Shown here piece by piece: positions 17,052 to 28,105 of a stretch of DNA of 64,000 nt. The notes beneath the pieces are model-generated. The model was not told the origin of the DNA. It worked only from the letters and a program-made list of their open reading frames with translations, and did not search any database. Position 1 is the first letter of the stretch; the number at the start of each line of letters is the position of its first letter. The stretch lies in the NCBI RefSeq assembly GCF_030816195.1, contig NZ_JAUSXS010000001.1, positions 2,193,501 through 2,257,500 of the forward strand. The letters run 5' to 3'. The DNA is from Pseudomonas sp. W4I3. Its GTDB lineage: Bacteria > Pseudomonadota > Gammaproteobacteria > Pseudomonadales > Pseudomonadaceae. The translations under genes were made by a program, and so were the position numbers.

Positions 17052-17956
17052 GCCGCTTGATGATCGAGGCCAGCACGCCGCTGTGCCTGTTGCAGGATGC
17101 CGGGCGTTTCGGCGTGCGCCACCTGGGCGTGACCCAGGGCGGTGCGTTGGACTGGGTGTCGATGTCGTGGGCTAACTGGCTGTTGGGTAACGCGCTGGAT
17201 GCGCCGGTGGTGGAAATCACCCTGGGCGGTTTTACCGTGCAGGCGCAGGAGTACTGCCTGCTGGCCCTGGCCGGTGCCGACCTTGGCGCCTTTATCGACG
17301 AGCGCGCAATCAGCCCTGGGCGCAGTTTTATCCTGCAAAAAGGCCAGCGCTTGCGTTTTACCCAGCCGTTCAAGGGCGCGCGGGCTTACCTGGCGGCGCC
17401 GGGTGGGTTCGATGCGCCTGATGTGCTGGGCAGTTGCGCGACGGTGGTGCGTGAGGAGCTGGGCGGCGTCGACGGTTTGGGCAAGGCGCTGGCTGAAGGC
17501 GGGCGCTTGGCCTATTCCGGCACTGGGGGAGCGATGAAAGTGCTGACTCACCCGGATCTGCCATCCGCTGCATCACTGGACGTAATCGTTGGCGCACAGA
17601 TCGGCCAGTTCAGCGGCCAAAGCCTGTTCGACGCCTTCAATACCGAATGGGTGCTGGACAGCCGCGCCGACCGCATGGGCATGCGCCTGCTGGGCGCGCC
17701 GTTGCAGTATCAGGGGCCGTCGTTGATTTCCGAAGGGATTCCCCTGGGCGCGGTCCAGGTCCCGCCGGATGGGCAGCCGATTGTGTTGCTCAATGATCGG
17801 CAGACCATTGGTGGTTACCCAAGGTTGGGGGCGCTGACGCCATTGGCGCTGGCGCGGCTGGCGCAGTGCCTGCCGGGGGAGAAGGTGCGCTTGGCACCGG
17901 TGGTGCAGCAAACCGCGCATCGACAGCACGTCGAGTACTTGCGCCGGTTCAACTAA
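17048..17956 (+). CDS. pxpC: 5-oxoprolinase subunit C (KipA / biotin-dependent carboxyltransferase family)
   Basis: A 302-residue protein overlapping pxpB by four bases (ATGA). Family marks include LCLLQDAGRFGVRHLGVTQGGALDWVS, LGGFTVQAQEYCLLALAGADLGAFID, ARAYLAAPGGFDAPDVLGSCATVVREELGG, and the late MGMRLLGAPL and PPDGQPIVLLNDRQTIGGYPRLG. Although named after allophanate hydrolase subunit 2 and biotin carboxyltransferases, no biotin site is present. Last gene of the operon, followed by a REPIN; no transporter gene is attached. Confidence 0.93.
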   Translation: MSRLMIEASTPLCLLQDAGRFGVRHLGVTQGGALDWVSMSWANWLLGNALDAPVVEITLGGFTVQAQEYCLLALAGADLGAFIDERAISPGRSFILQKGQRLRFTQPFKGARAYLAAPGGFDAPDVLGSCATVVREELGGVDGLGKALAEGGRLAYSGTGGAMKVLTHPDLPSAASLDVIVGAQIGQFSGQSLFDAFNTEWVLDSRADRMGMRLLGAPLQYQGPSLISEGIPLGAVQVPPDGQPIVLLNDRQTIGGYPRLGALTPLALARLAQCLPGEKVRLAPVVQQTAHRQHVEYLRRFN

Positions 17957-17970
17957 ACACCACAGTCCAA

Positions 17971-18063
17971 AGTGTGAGAGGGGGCTTGCTCCCGATGGCG
18001 GTGTGCCAGTCAACTCATCAGTGACTGGACTATGGCTATCGGGAGCAAGCCCCCTCCCACATT
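17971..18063. repeat. REPIN (GGGGGCTTGC family)
   Basis: Head-to-head REP pair; the left arm is mutated (gtgtgagagggggcttgc) while the right arm is canonical. It separates the convergent pxpC and VWA genes. Confidence 0.88.
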
Positions 18064-18090
18064 AGATCTTTGCAGGGCTTGGATTTTCAT

Positions 18091-19269
18091 TCACTTGGAC
18101 AGAAAGCGCATGCCTTCTTCCAAACCGCGCAACGTCAGCGGATACATCTGGTCTTCCACCAACTCCCGCACGATTCCCGTCGATGCCGTGTACCCCCAGG
18201 TCTCCTTGGGATACGGATTTATCCAGATCAGCTTCTTGTACTTGGCCATGAAGCGCTGCATCCACACATACCCAGGCTCCTCGTTCCAGTGCTCGACGCT
18301 GCCGCCGGCCTGGGTGATCTCGTAGGGCGCCATGGACGCGTCGCCAATGAAGATCACTTTGTAGTCGGCGCCGTACTTGTGCAGCAGGTCCTGGGTGGAG
18401 GTGCGTTCCGAAGTGCGGCGCTGGTTGTTCTTCCAGACCGACTCGTACACGAAGTTATGAAAGTAGAAGTACTCCAGGTGCTTGAACTCGGTCTTGCACG
18501 CGGAGAACAGCTCTTCGCAGATCTTCACATGGGCGTCCATCGAGCCGCCGATATCGAACAGCAGCAACAGCTTGATGGTGTTGCGCCGTTCGGGGCGCAT
18601 CTGGATATTCAACAGCCCGGCGTCGCGTGCGGTGTGGTCGATGGTGCCATCGATGTCCAGCTCTTCGGCCGCGCCCTGGCGGGCAAACTTGCGCAGGCGG
18701 CGCAGGGCGATCTTGATGTTGCGCGTGCCGAGTTCCACCTGATCGTCGAGGTTCTTGTACTCGCGCTGGTCCCATACTTTCACCGCCTTGCCCTGGCGCT
18801 TGCCGGCATCGCCGACGCGGATGCCTTCCGGGTTGTAGCCGCCGGAGCCGAAGGGGCTGGTGCCACCGGTGCCGATCCACTTGTTGCCGCCGGCGTGGCG
18901 TTCCTTCTGTTCTTCCAGGCGTTTCTTGAATTCCTCGATCAGCTTGTCGAGGCCGCCGAGGGACTGGATCTGCGCGCGTTCTTCATCGCTCAGCGAACGT
19001 TCGAACTCCTTGCGCAGCCACTCCTCGGGAATCAGCGCCTGCAGGTGATCATCGAGCTTTTCCAGGCCATTGAAGTAGGCGCCGAAAGCCCGGTCGAACT
19101 TGTCGAAATGCCGTTCATCCTTGACCAGGATCGTCCGCGCCAAGTAGTAGAACTCGTCCATGTCGGCGAAGGTCACGCGCTGTTTCAGCGCGTTGATCAG
19201 GTCGAGCAGCTCGCGCACCGACACCGGCACCTTGGCGGCACGCATTTCGTTGAACAGGTTGAGCAGCAT
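18091..19269 (-). CDS. VWA domain-containing protein (CoxE-like)
   Basis: A 392-residue protein. The C-terminal half is a von Willebrand A domain with a MIDAS motif, KLLLLFDIGGSMDAHVK (D-x-G-x-S), and a later conserved VIFIGDASMAPYE. The N-terminal half is helical and charged with a Gly-rich linker (GTGGTSPFGSGGYNPEG). Its start overlaps the stop of the upstream MoxR-type ATPase by one base (TGATG), so both are made together. MoxR/VWA pairs act as chaperone-like systems that insert cofactors or assemble complexes; the client here is unknown. Confidence 0.9.
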   Translation of the reverse strand: MLLNLFNEMRAAKVPVSVRELLDLINALKQRVTFADMDEFYYLARTILVKDERHFDKFDRAFGAYFNGLEKLDDHLQALIPEEWLRKEFERSLSDEERAQIQSLGGLDKLIEEFKKRLEEQKERHAGGNKWIGTGGTSPFGSGGYNPEGIRVGDAGKRQGKAVKVWDQREYKNLDDQVELGTRNIKIALRRLRKFARQGAAEELDIDGTIDHTARDAGLLNIQMRPERRNTIKLLLLFDIGGSMDAHVKICEELFSACKTEFKHLEYFYFHNFVYESVWKNNQRRTSERTSTQDLLHKYGADYKVIFIGDASMAPYEITQAGGSVEHWNEEPGYVWMQRFMAKYKKLIWINPYPKETWGYTASTGIVRELVEDQMYPLTLRGLEEGMRFLSK

Positions 19270-20114
19270 CAGCGATTACCGCGACGGCTCATGAACGCCA
19301 GACGCTCCAGCAATTGTACGTCCTGCTCGTTCTTCACCAGGGCGCCGGCCAGCGGCGGGATGGCTTTGGTCGGGTCGCGCTCGCGCAGCACGGCTTCGCC
19401 GATATTGTCGGCCATCAGCAGCTTGAGCCAATCCACCAGTTCGGAGGTGGAAGGCTTCTTCTTCAGGCCCGGGACCTTGCGCACGTCGAAGAACACGTCC
19501 AGCGCTTCGCTGACCAGGTCTTTCTTGATGTCCGGGTAGTGCACATCGACGATTTTCTGCAAGGTCGTGCGGTCGGGGAAGGCAATGTAGTGGAAGAAAC
19601 AGCGACGCAGGAACGCGTCCGGCAGCTCTTTCTCGTTGTTGGACGTAATGATGATGATCGGGCGTTTCTTGGCCTTGATGGTCTCGTCGATTTCGTAGAC
19701 GTAGAACTCCATCTTGTCGAGCTCTTGCAACAGGTCGTTGGGGAATTCGATGTCGGCCTTGTCGATTTCGTCGATCAGCAGAATCACCCGCTCATCGGAC
19801 TCGAAGGCTTCCCAGAGCTTGCCCTTCTTCAGGTAATTGCGTACGTCGTGCACTTTGTCCACTCCCAACTGCGAGTCGCGCAGGCGGCTGACCGCATCGT
19901 ACTCGTAAAGGCCCTGGTGGGCCTTGGTGGTGGACTTGATGTGCCAGGTGATCAATTTGGCGCCAAAGGACTCGGCCAGTTGCTCGGCGAGCATGGTCTT
20001 GCCGGTACCGGGTTCGCCCTTGACCAACAGCGGCCGCTCCAGGGTGATGGCGGCGTTGACGGCCAGTTTCAGGTCATCGGTAGCCACATAGGCCTGGGTG
20101 CCTTCGAACTTCAT
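19269..20114 (-). CDS. MoxR family AAA+ ATPase
   Basis: A 281-residue single-domain ATPase. Walker A is VKGEPGTGKTMLAEQLAES near residue 37, Walker B is RVILLIDEIDKADIEFPNDLL, sensor 1 is IIITSNNEKELPDAFLRRCFFH including the arginine finger, and GEAVLRERD ends the lid. Feature order and size match the MoxR group. Coupled to the following VWA gene, with which it should work as a pair. Confidence 0.93.
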   Translation of the reverse strand: MKFEGTQAYVATDDLKLAVNAAITLERPLLVKGEPGTGKTMLAEQLAESFGAKLITWHIKSTTKAHQGLYEYDAVSRLRDSQLGVDKVHDVRNYLKKGKLWEAFESDERVILLIDEIDKADIEFPNDLLQELDKMEFYVYEIDETIKAKKRPIIIITSNNEKELPDAFLRRCFFHYIAFPDRTTLQKIVDVHYPDIKKDLVSEALDVFFDVRKVPGLKKKPSTSELVDWLKLLMADNIGEAVLRERDPTKAIPPLAGALVKNEQDVQLLERLAFMSRRGNR

Positions 20115-20235
20115 CGGTCATTCCTCGAATTCATCAATGCCCGACTATACCGCGCAGCCCCGGCGACTGTGAACGCAGACGGATTATTCAGTCTCTGAAT
20201 GGCCGGTCACGTCAATCTTCTGGCCAATGGGGGAA

Positions 20236-20325
20236 ATGTGGGAGGGGGCTTGCTCCCGATAGCAGTGTGTCAGGTTTATAGCTGTACCTGATCCACCGCC
20301 ATCGGGAGCAAGCCCCCTCCCACAG
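20236..20325. repeat. REPIN (GGGGGCTTGC family)
   Basis: Head-to-head pair of gtgggagggggcttgctc, last arm ending cccctcccacag. It lies three bases from the stop of the DUF748 gene, between two minus-strand genes. Confidence 0.9.
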
Positions 20326-20327
20326 TT

Positions 20328-21404
20328 TTAATCGGCGCTGGGCTTGGGTTGTTCATAACGGGCATTGAAGGCCTGGATGAAGCCATTGCGCAGAATCGCG
20401 ATCACCGCGGAAAACGCGCTGACATTTTGCTGATGCACGCTTCCGCTCAGCTCCACGCGGGTGGCGAACTGGTTTTTGCGCTGGTTCTTCAACACCGTCT
20501 CGCTGGCGCCGACCACGGCCTCCCAGATCGAGCGGAAGATGTTCTTGTCTTTGTTTTCCACGTCCTGCTGCCAGTCGAACACTTCGACATCGCGCAGCAG
20601 CGGCTTGATATAGCCGGTCAGTTGGCCTTTTTCCGCCTGGGCTTCGATCACTACATCGCCGGTGCCGGCCTTGAAATCGAACTTGCCGTAGGCCGAGGCA
20701 AAGTCATTCATGCGCTTGAGTTGCAGGTCACGGGCGCGAAAGCGCAGCTCAAACTCTTCAAAATCGCTCAACGGGTCAAAGGTGGCGTTGGCTTCCAGCG
20801 GCGCCTGGCCTTGCAGCAGCGCCTTGCCTTCAAAGCGCGCGTCGCGCTTGCCTTGCACATCCACCACGTTAGTCAGGTTGTAGAAGCTGGCGTTGACCCC
20901 GGTGGCGTTGATGTTCACCTGGGGCTTGGAGTTGAAATTATGAAAAGCGATCTTGCCGTCTTCGATGCGCACCTCGTTGAGGGTGATCGGCAGCAGCTTG
21001 CTCAGTTGTTCCTGCCAGTCGGTGCCCTTACCTGTCTGGGATGCCTGCTTGTTGGCGCCACCGTCGACGAAGTTGATCTCTGGCCGCACGAAATGCCCCT
21101 CGGCCACCACCGCATGGTCGTACCACAGTGAATGCCAGCTCACCGCAAACTCGATCAGCGGAGCCTTGACGAACGGCACTGGCACCTTACCGTCCACCTT
21201 GACGATCTGCAGGCCGTTGATCCGATAGGCGCCGCGCCATAAGGCCAGGTCCACGTCGGCAATTTCGCCACGGTAATCGCCCATGTCGGCGAGCTTTTCA
21301 TTCAGGTAGTTGCGCACCAGGTAAGGCAGCGCGATGTTCACGGCAACCAGGACCAGCACCAGCCCGGCGACGGTCCAGAGCGGCCAACTGTAGCGACGTT
21401 TCAT
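20328..21404 (-). CDS. DUF748 (AsmA-like) domain-containing membrane-anchored protein
   Basis: A 358-residue protein. The start at 21404 is preceded by AAGGAGAA; the frame stays open for 334 more codons antisense to cysK, which is not coding. Residues 5-29 form a signal anchor (WPLWTVAGLVLVLVAVNIALPYLV). The rest is beta-rich periplasmic sequence with DUF748 patterns: DVDLALWRGAYRINGLQIVKV, AEGHFVRPEINFVDGG, and ARFEGKALLQGQAPLEANATFDPL. Such proteins resemble AsmA/TamB family members tied to envelope lipid or protein traffic. Exact role unknown. Confidence 0.85.
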   Translation of the reverse strand: MKRRYSWPLWTVAGLVLVLVAVNIALPYLVRNYLNEKLADMGDYRGEIADVDLALWRGAYRINGLQIVKVDGKVPVPFVKAPLIEFAVSWHSLWYDHAVVAEGHFVRPEINFVDGGANKQASQTGKGTDWQEQLSKLLPITLNEVRIEDGKIAFHNFNSKPQVNINATGVNASFYNLTNVVDVQGKRDARFEGKALLQGQAPLEANATFDPLSDFEEFELRFRARDLQLKRMNDFASAYGKFDFKAGTGDVVIEAQAEKGQLTGYIKPLLRDVEVFDWQQDVENKDKNIFRSIWEAVVGASETVLKNQRKNQFATRVELSGSVHQQNVSAFSAVIAILRNGFIQAFNARYEQPKPSAD

Positions 21405-21530
21405 GGGGCAGTTCTCCTTGCTCGTAGGAGATGGACTGCTGTGGGAGGCGCAACGTTCCTCTGACTGGACGCCCAAGGGCACGAGGCATACCCTTGGGAC
21501 CTTTCCGGACATTGCCCAATAGGACCCGTC

Positions 21531-22505
21531 ATGAGCCGCATCTTTGCAGACAACGCGCACTCCATCGGTAATACGCCCCTGGTGCAGATCAACCGCATCG
21601 CACCACGCGGGGTCACCATCCTGGCCAAGATCGAGGGGCGTAACCCAGGCTACTCGGTGAAGTGCCGCATTGGCGCCAACATGATCTGGGACGCGGAAAG
21701 CAGCGGCAAACTCAAGCCGGGCATGACTATCGTCGAACCCACCTCCGGCAATACCGGGATCGGCCTGGCGTTCGTGGCGGCGGCGCGTGGTTACAAGCTG
21801 CTGCTGACCATGCCGGCGTCCATGAGCATCGAGCGCCGTAAAGTGCTCAAGGCCCTTGGCGCCGAGCTGGTGTTGACCGAACCGGCCAAGGGCATGAAAG
21901 GCGCGATTGAAAAGGCGGCTGACATTGTCGCCGGCGACCCCGGCACCTATTTCATGCCGGCCCAGTTCGAAAACCCGGCAAACCCGGCGATCCACGAGAA
22001 AACCACGGGTCCGGAAATCTGGAACGACACCGATGGCGCGGTGGACGTGCTGGTAGCGGGCGTGGGCACCGGCGGCACCATTACCGGTGTGTCGCGTTAT
22101 ATCAAACACACGGCGGGCAAGCCGATCCTGTCGGTGGCGGTGGAGCCGCTCGTCTCGCCGGTGATCACCCAGGCGCTGGCCGGCGACGAAATCAAGCCGA
22201 GCCCGCACAAGATCCAGGGCATTGGCGCCGGTTTCGTGCCAAAAAACCTCGACCTGTCCATAGTCGATCGCGTGGAGCTGGTCACCGACGAAGAATCCAA
22301 GACCATGGCCCGGCGCTTGATGCAGGAAGAAGGCATTCTGTGCGGCATCTCTTGCGGCGCCGCGATGGCCGTGGCGGTGCGCCTGGCCGAGAAACCGGAA
22401 ATGCAAGGCAAGACCATCGTGGTGATCCTGCCGGACTCGGGTGAGCGCTACCTGTCGAGCATGCTGTTCAGCGATTTGTTCACCGAGCAGGAAAACCAGG
22501 CTTGA
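21531..22505 (+). CDS. cysK: Cysteine synthase A (O-acetylserine sulfhydrylase)
   Basis: A 324-residue PLP enzyme making cysteine from O-acetylserine and sulfide. The PLP lysine is K44 in [16 protein letters not shown], the substrate loop is [12 protein letters not shown], and the phosphate-binding Gly-rich loop is [15 protein letters not shown]. The C-terminal [14 protein letters not shown] is typical. Wording throughout ([30 protein letters not shown]) follows CysK rather than CysM. It has its own promoter space after the divergent DUF748 gene. Confidence 0.95.
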   Translation: MSRIFADNAHSIGNTPLVQINRIAPRGVTILAKIEGRNPGYSVKCRIGANMIWDAESSGKLKPGMTIVEPTSGNTGIGLAFVAAARGYKLLLTMPASMSIERRKVLKALGAELVLTEPAKGMKGAIEKAADIVAGDPGTYFMPAQFENPANPAIHEKTTGPEIWNDTDGAVDVLVAGVGTGGTITGVSRYIKHTAGKPILSVAVEPLVSPVITQALAGDEIKPSPHKIQGIGAGFVPKNLDLSIVDRVELVTDEESKTMARRLMQEEGILCGISCGAAMAVAVRLAEKPEMQGKTIVVILPDSGERYLSSMLFSDLFTEQENQA

Positions 22506-22632
22506 TACAGATCACGCTGTTTTCCCGGGCCTTCTGCATAATGCTCCAAGTGTTTATCATGGCTGGCTGCTACGTCTGGTTTCCCCGCGACGGGAAGCTG
22601 TTGGCCAGGCGCTTATTTCCAGGAGTTGCTGC

Positions 22633-23571
22633 ATGACCTTTTCTTTGGCCGCCAAACTGTCGGTGTTGCTGCTGTTTATCGGCAGCACGCTGTATGTGCA
22701 CCTGCGCGGCAAGGCCCGTTTGCCGATGTTGCGCCAGTTCGTCAATCATTCGGCGCTGTTCGCCCCCTATAACGCCTTGATGTACCTGTTTTCCGCGGTG
22801 CCGTCCAAGCCCTACCTGGACCGCAGCAAGTTCCCGGAACTGGACGTGCTCAAGGACAATTGGGAAGTGATCCGCGAAGAGGCCATGCACTTGTTCGACG
22901 AGGGCTACATCCGCGCCGCCGAAAAGAACAACGACGCCGGTTTCGGTTCGTTTTTCAAGAAGGGCTGGAAGCGCTTCTACCTCAAGTGGTACGACAAACC
23001 CCTGCCATCGGCCGAGGCCCTGTGCCCGAAAACCGTGGCGCTGGTCAGCAGTATTCCCAACGTCAAGGGCGCGATGTTCGCGCTGTTGCCGGGCGGCAGC
23101 CACTTGAACCCGCACCGCGACCCGTTCGCCGGCTCCCTGCGCTATCACCTGGGCCTGTCCACGCCGAACTCCGACGACTGCCGCATCTTTGTCGACGGTC
23201 AGGTCTACGCCTGGCGCGACGGCGAAGACGTGATGTTCGACGAAACCTACGTGCACTGGGTGAAAAACGAAACGGATAAAACCCGCGTGATCCTGTTCTG
23301 CGACATCGAACGCCCGCTGAGCAACCGCGTCATGACCCGTGTCAACCGTTGGGTCAGCAAGCAGCTGGGACGTGCGACCGCGCCGCAGAACCTGGACGAC
23401 GAACGCGTGGGTGGGATCAACCAGGCGTATGCCTGGAGCAAGACCTTCAGCGACAAGTTCAGCGGCCAGGTCAAACAATGGAAGCGCAAGCACCCCAAGG
23501 CCTACCGCATCGCGCGCCCGGTGTTGGCGGTGGTTGTGCTGGTATTGCTGTGGAAGTGGCTGTTCGGCTGA
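22633..23571 (+). CDS. lpxO: Lipid A hydroxylase LpxO (aspartyl/asparaginyl beta-hydroxylase family)
   Basis: A 312-residue protein starting at ATG 22633 after AGGAG. An N-terminal membrane anchor (LAAKLSVLLLFIGSTLYVHL) and a C-terminal hydrophobic end (VLAVVVLVLLWKWLFG) place it at the inner membrane. The Fe(II)/2-oxoglutarate dioxygenase core shows HLNPHRDPFAGSLRYHLGL and DETYVHWVKNETDKTRVILF, providing the His residues and the 2OG-binding Arg. LpxO enzymes add a 2-hydroxyl to the secondary laurate of lipid A. Substrate is inferred from family and topology. Confidence 0.88.
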   Translation: MTFSLAAKLSVLLLFIGSTLYVHLRGKARLPMLRQFVNHSALFAPYNALMYLFSAVPSKPYLDRSKFPELDVLKDNWEVIREEAMHLFDEGYIRAAEKNNDAGFGSFFKKGWKRFYLKWYDKPLPSAEALCPKTVALVSSIPNVKGAMFALLPGGSHLNPHRDPFAGSLRYHLGLSTPNSDDCRIFVDGQVYAWRDGEDVMFDETYVHWVKNETDKTRVILFCDIERPLSNRVMTRVNRWVSKQLGRATAPQNLDDERVGGINQAYAWSKTFSDKFSGQVKQWKRKHPKAYRIARPVLAVVVLVLLWKWLFG

Positions 23572-23592
23572 TCTGACATCTGGAATGCCATC

Positions 23593-23685
23593 AATGTGGG
23601 AGGGGGCTTGCCCCCGATAGCGGTGTATCAGTCAGCTTATCTTCAGCTGACCCACTGCTATTGGGGGCAAGCCCCCTCCCACATT
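23593..23685. repeat. REPIN (GGGGGCTTGC family)
   Basis: Head-to-head pair of gtgggagggggcttgccc and its reverse complement between the convergent lpxO and acnA genes. Confidence 0.9.
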
Positions 23686-23701
23686 TGATCTCCAGTGTGA
23701 C

Positions 23702-26443
<2,742 letters not shown>

Positions 26444-26634
26444 TACATGACTCCTTTTGATCCGCACGGCCACGGACCTGACGGGACGAACAGAGCGTTC
26501 AACTTAGCGCGGTTTTGCTTAGCAGGCTAATAACTGGACTCTATGGTTAAGTCCAAGGTTCCGAACTCGGCTATCATGCGCGCGTTTTCATGACAGGTAT
26601 TGCGATAGAGCAATCCAGTTGCCAGGAGATTCAA

Positions 26635-27711
26635 TTGAACACCCTTTTTATGCACTGCCGTCCGGGTTTTGAAGGCGAAGTCTGTTCCGAGATCGCGGAA
26701 CACGCCGCGCGCCTGAACGTTTCCGGCTACGCCAAGGCCAAGACCGGCAGCGCTTGCGCCGAATTCGTCTGCACTGAAGAAGACGGCGCGCAACGCTTGA
26801 TGCACGGCCAGCGCTTCGCCGAGCTGATTTTTCCTCGGCAGTGGGCGCGCGGGGTGTTCATCGACCTGCCGGAAACCGACCGCATCAGCGTGATCCTCGC
26901 GCACCTGCGCCAATTTCCGGTGTGCGGCAGCCTGTGGCTGGAGATGGTTGACACTAACGACGGCAAGGAACTGTCGAACTTCTGCAAGAAATTCGAAGTG
27001 CACCTGCGCAAAGCCTTGCTGAACGCCGGCAAGCTGGTGGACGACCCGAGCAAGCCGCGCCTGCTGCTGACGTTCAAGAGCGGCCGCGAAGTGTTCATGG
27101 GCCTGGCTGAGTCGAACAACTCGGCGATGTGGCCGATGGGGATTCCACGGTTGAAGTTCCCGCGTGAAGCGCCCAGCCGCTCGACCCTGAAGCTGGAAGA
27201 GGCCTGGCACCACTTCATTCCCCGTGAGCAATGGGACGAACGCCTGCACGGCGACATGACCGGTGTCGACCTGGGGGCGGCACCCGGTGGCTGGACGTGG
27301 CAGTTGGTCAACCGTGGCATGCTGGTGACCGCCATCGACAACGGCCCCATGGCCGAAAGCCTGATGGACACCGGCCTGGTGCAGCACCTGATGGCCGACG
27401 GCTTCACCTTCGTGCCCAAGCAGCCGGTGGACTGGATGGTGTGCGACATCGTCGAGAAGCCCGCGCGCAATGCGGCTTTGCTGGAAACCTGGATCGGCGA
27501 GGGCCATTGCCGCGAGGCAGTGGTCAACCTCAAGCTGCCGATGAAGCAGCGTTATGCCGAAGTGAAACGTTTGCTCGAGCGCATCGAAGACGGCTTCAAG
27601 GCACGCGGCATCCGGGTGGAGATCGGCTGCAAGCAGCTGTATCACGACCGCGAAGAAGTGACGTGCCACCTGCGCCGCCTCGTGGACGTCAAGAAATCGA
27701 GAAAGCACTGA
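26635..27711 (+). CDS. rlmM: 23S rRNA 2'-O-ribose methyltransferase RlmM (C2498)
   Basis: The start is TTG at 26635, six bases after AGGAG, giving MNTLFMHCRPGFEGEVCSEI; the upstream ATG at 26590 would add 15 residues with no ribosome site. The 358-residue protein has an N-terminal THUMP-like part and a Rossmann domain with GVDLGAAPGGWTWQLVNRGM, the SAM motif. The K-D-K-E catalytic set is represented by the GAAPGGW region, VDWMVCDIVEKP and VVNLKLPMKQRY. It methylates C2498 of 23S rRNA. Followed by tusA after 22 bases. Confidence 0.93.
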   Translation: MNTLFMHCRPGFEGEVCSEIAEHAARLNVSGYAKAKTGSACAEFVCTEEDGAQRLMHGQRFAELIFPRQWARGVFIDLPETDRISVILAHLRQFPVCGSLWLEMVDTNDGKELSNFCKKFEVHLRKALLNAGKLVDDPSKPRLLLTFKSGREVFMGLAESNNSAMWPMGIPRLKFPREAPSRSTLKLEEAWHHFIPREQWDERLHGDMTGVDLGAAPGGWTWQLVNRGMLVTAIDNGPMAESLMDTGLVQHLMADGFTFVPKQPVDWMVCDIVEKPARNAALLETWIGEGHCREAVVNLKLPMKQRYAEVKRLLERIEDGFKARGIRVEIGCKQLYHDREEVTCHLRRLVDVKKSRKH

Positions 27712-27733
27712 TCTCAATTGCCAGGAGTGAACT

Positions 27734-27979
27734 ATGAGCGTTGATCTACCCGTCGATAGCATCCTCGATGCCACCGGCCTCAATTGCCCGGAGCCGGTGA
27801 TGATGCTGCACCAGCACATCCGTGACCTGCCTGCGGGCGGCCTGCTCAAGGTGATCGCGACCGACCCGTCGACCCGTCGCGATATCCCCAAGTTTTGCGT
27901 GTTCCTTGACCACGAACTGGTCAGTCAACAGGAAGACGCCGGCACGTACCTTTACTGGATCCGCAAGAAAGCCGATTGA
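27734..27979 (+). CDS. tusA: Sulfurtransferase TusA
   Basis: An 81-residue protein with the TusA signature [23 protein letters not shown]; the Cys in CPEP is the persulfide carrier. The fold then continues with [27 protein letters not shown]. TusA passes sulphur from IscS to the TusBCD/E relay for tRNA 2-thiouridine synthesis and related pathways. It has a CAGGAG ribosome site and probably shares the rlmM transcript. Confidence 0.94.
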   Translation: MSVDLPVDSILDATGLNCPEPVMMLHQHIRDLPAGGLLKVIATDPSTRRDIPKFCVFLDHELVSQQEDAGTYLYWIRKKAD

Positions 27980-27991
27980 CCGCCGACCCCT

Positions 27992-28105
27992 TGTAGGAGC
28001 GAGCTTGCTCGCGAAAAACCTGAGAGCGCCGCGTTAAACCAGAAGCGCTGCGTTATTGTTAGCGTTTTTCGCGAGCAAGGGCTAGCCGCCCGCCTCGCTC
28101 CTACA
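27992..28105. repeat. REPIN (GAGCTTGCTC family), degenerate right arm
   Basis: The left arm is canonical (tgtaggagcgagcttgctcg) and the right arm is altered by an extra segment (gcaagggctagccgccc before cctcgctcctaca). The outer end overlaps the stop codon of the MATE gene. Confidence 0.85.

Noticed and set aside
21405..22406. Upstream 334-codon extension of the DUF748 frame on the minus strand
   Set aside because: It lies antisense to cysK, whose coding pattern is clear; the real start at 21404 has a strong ribosome site and a signal anchor.
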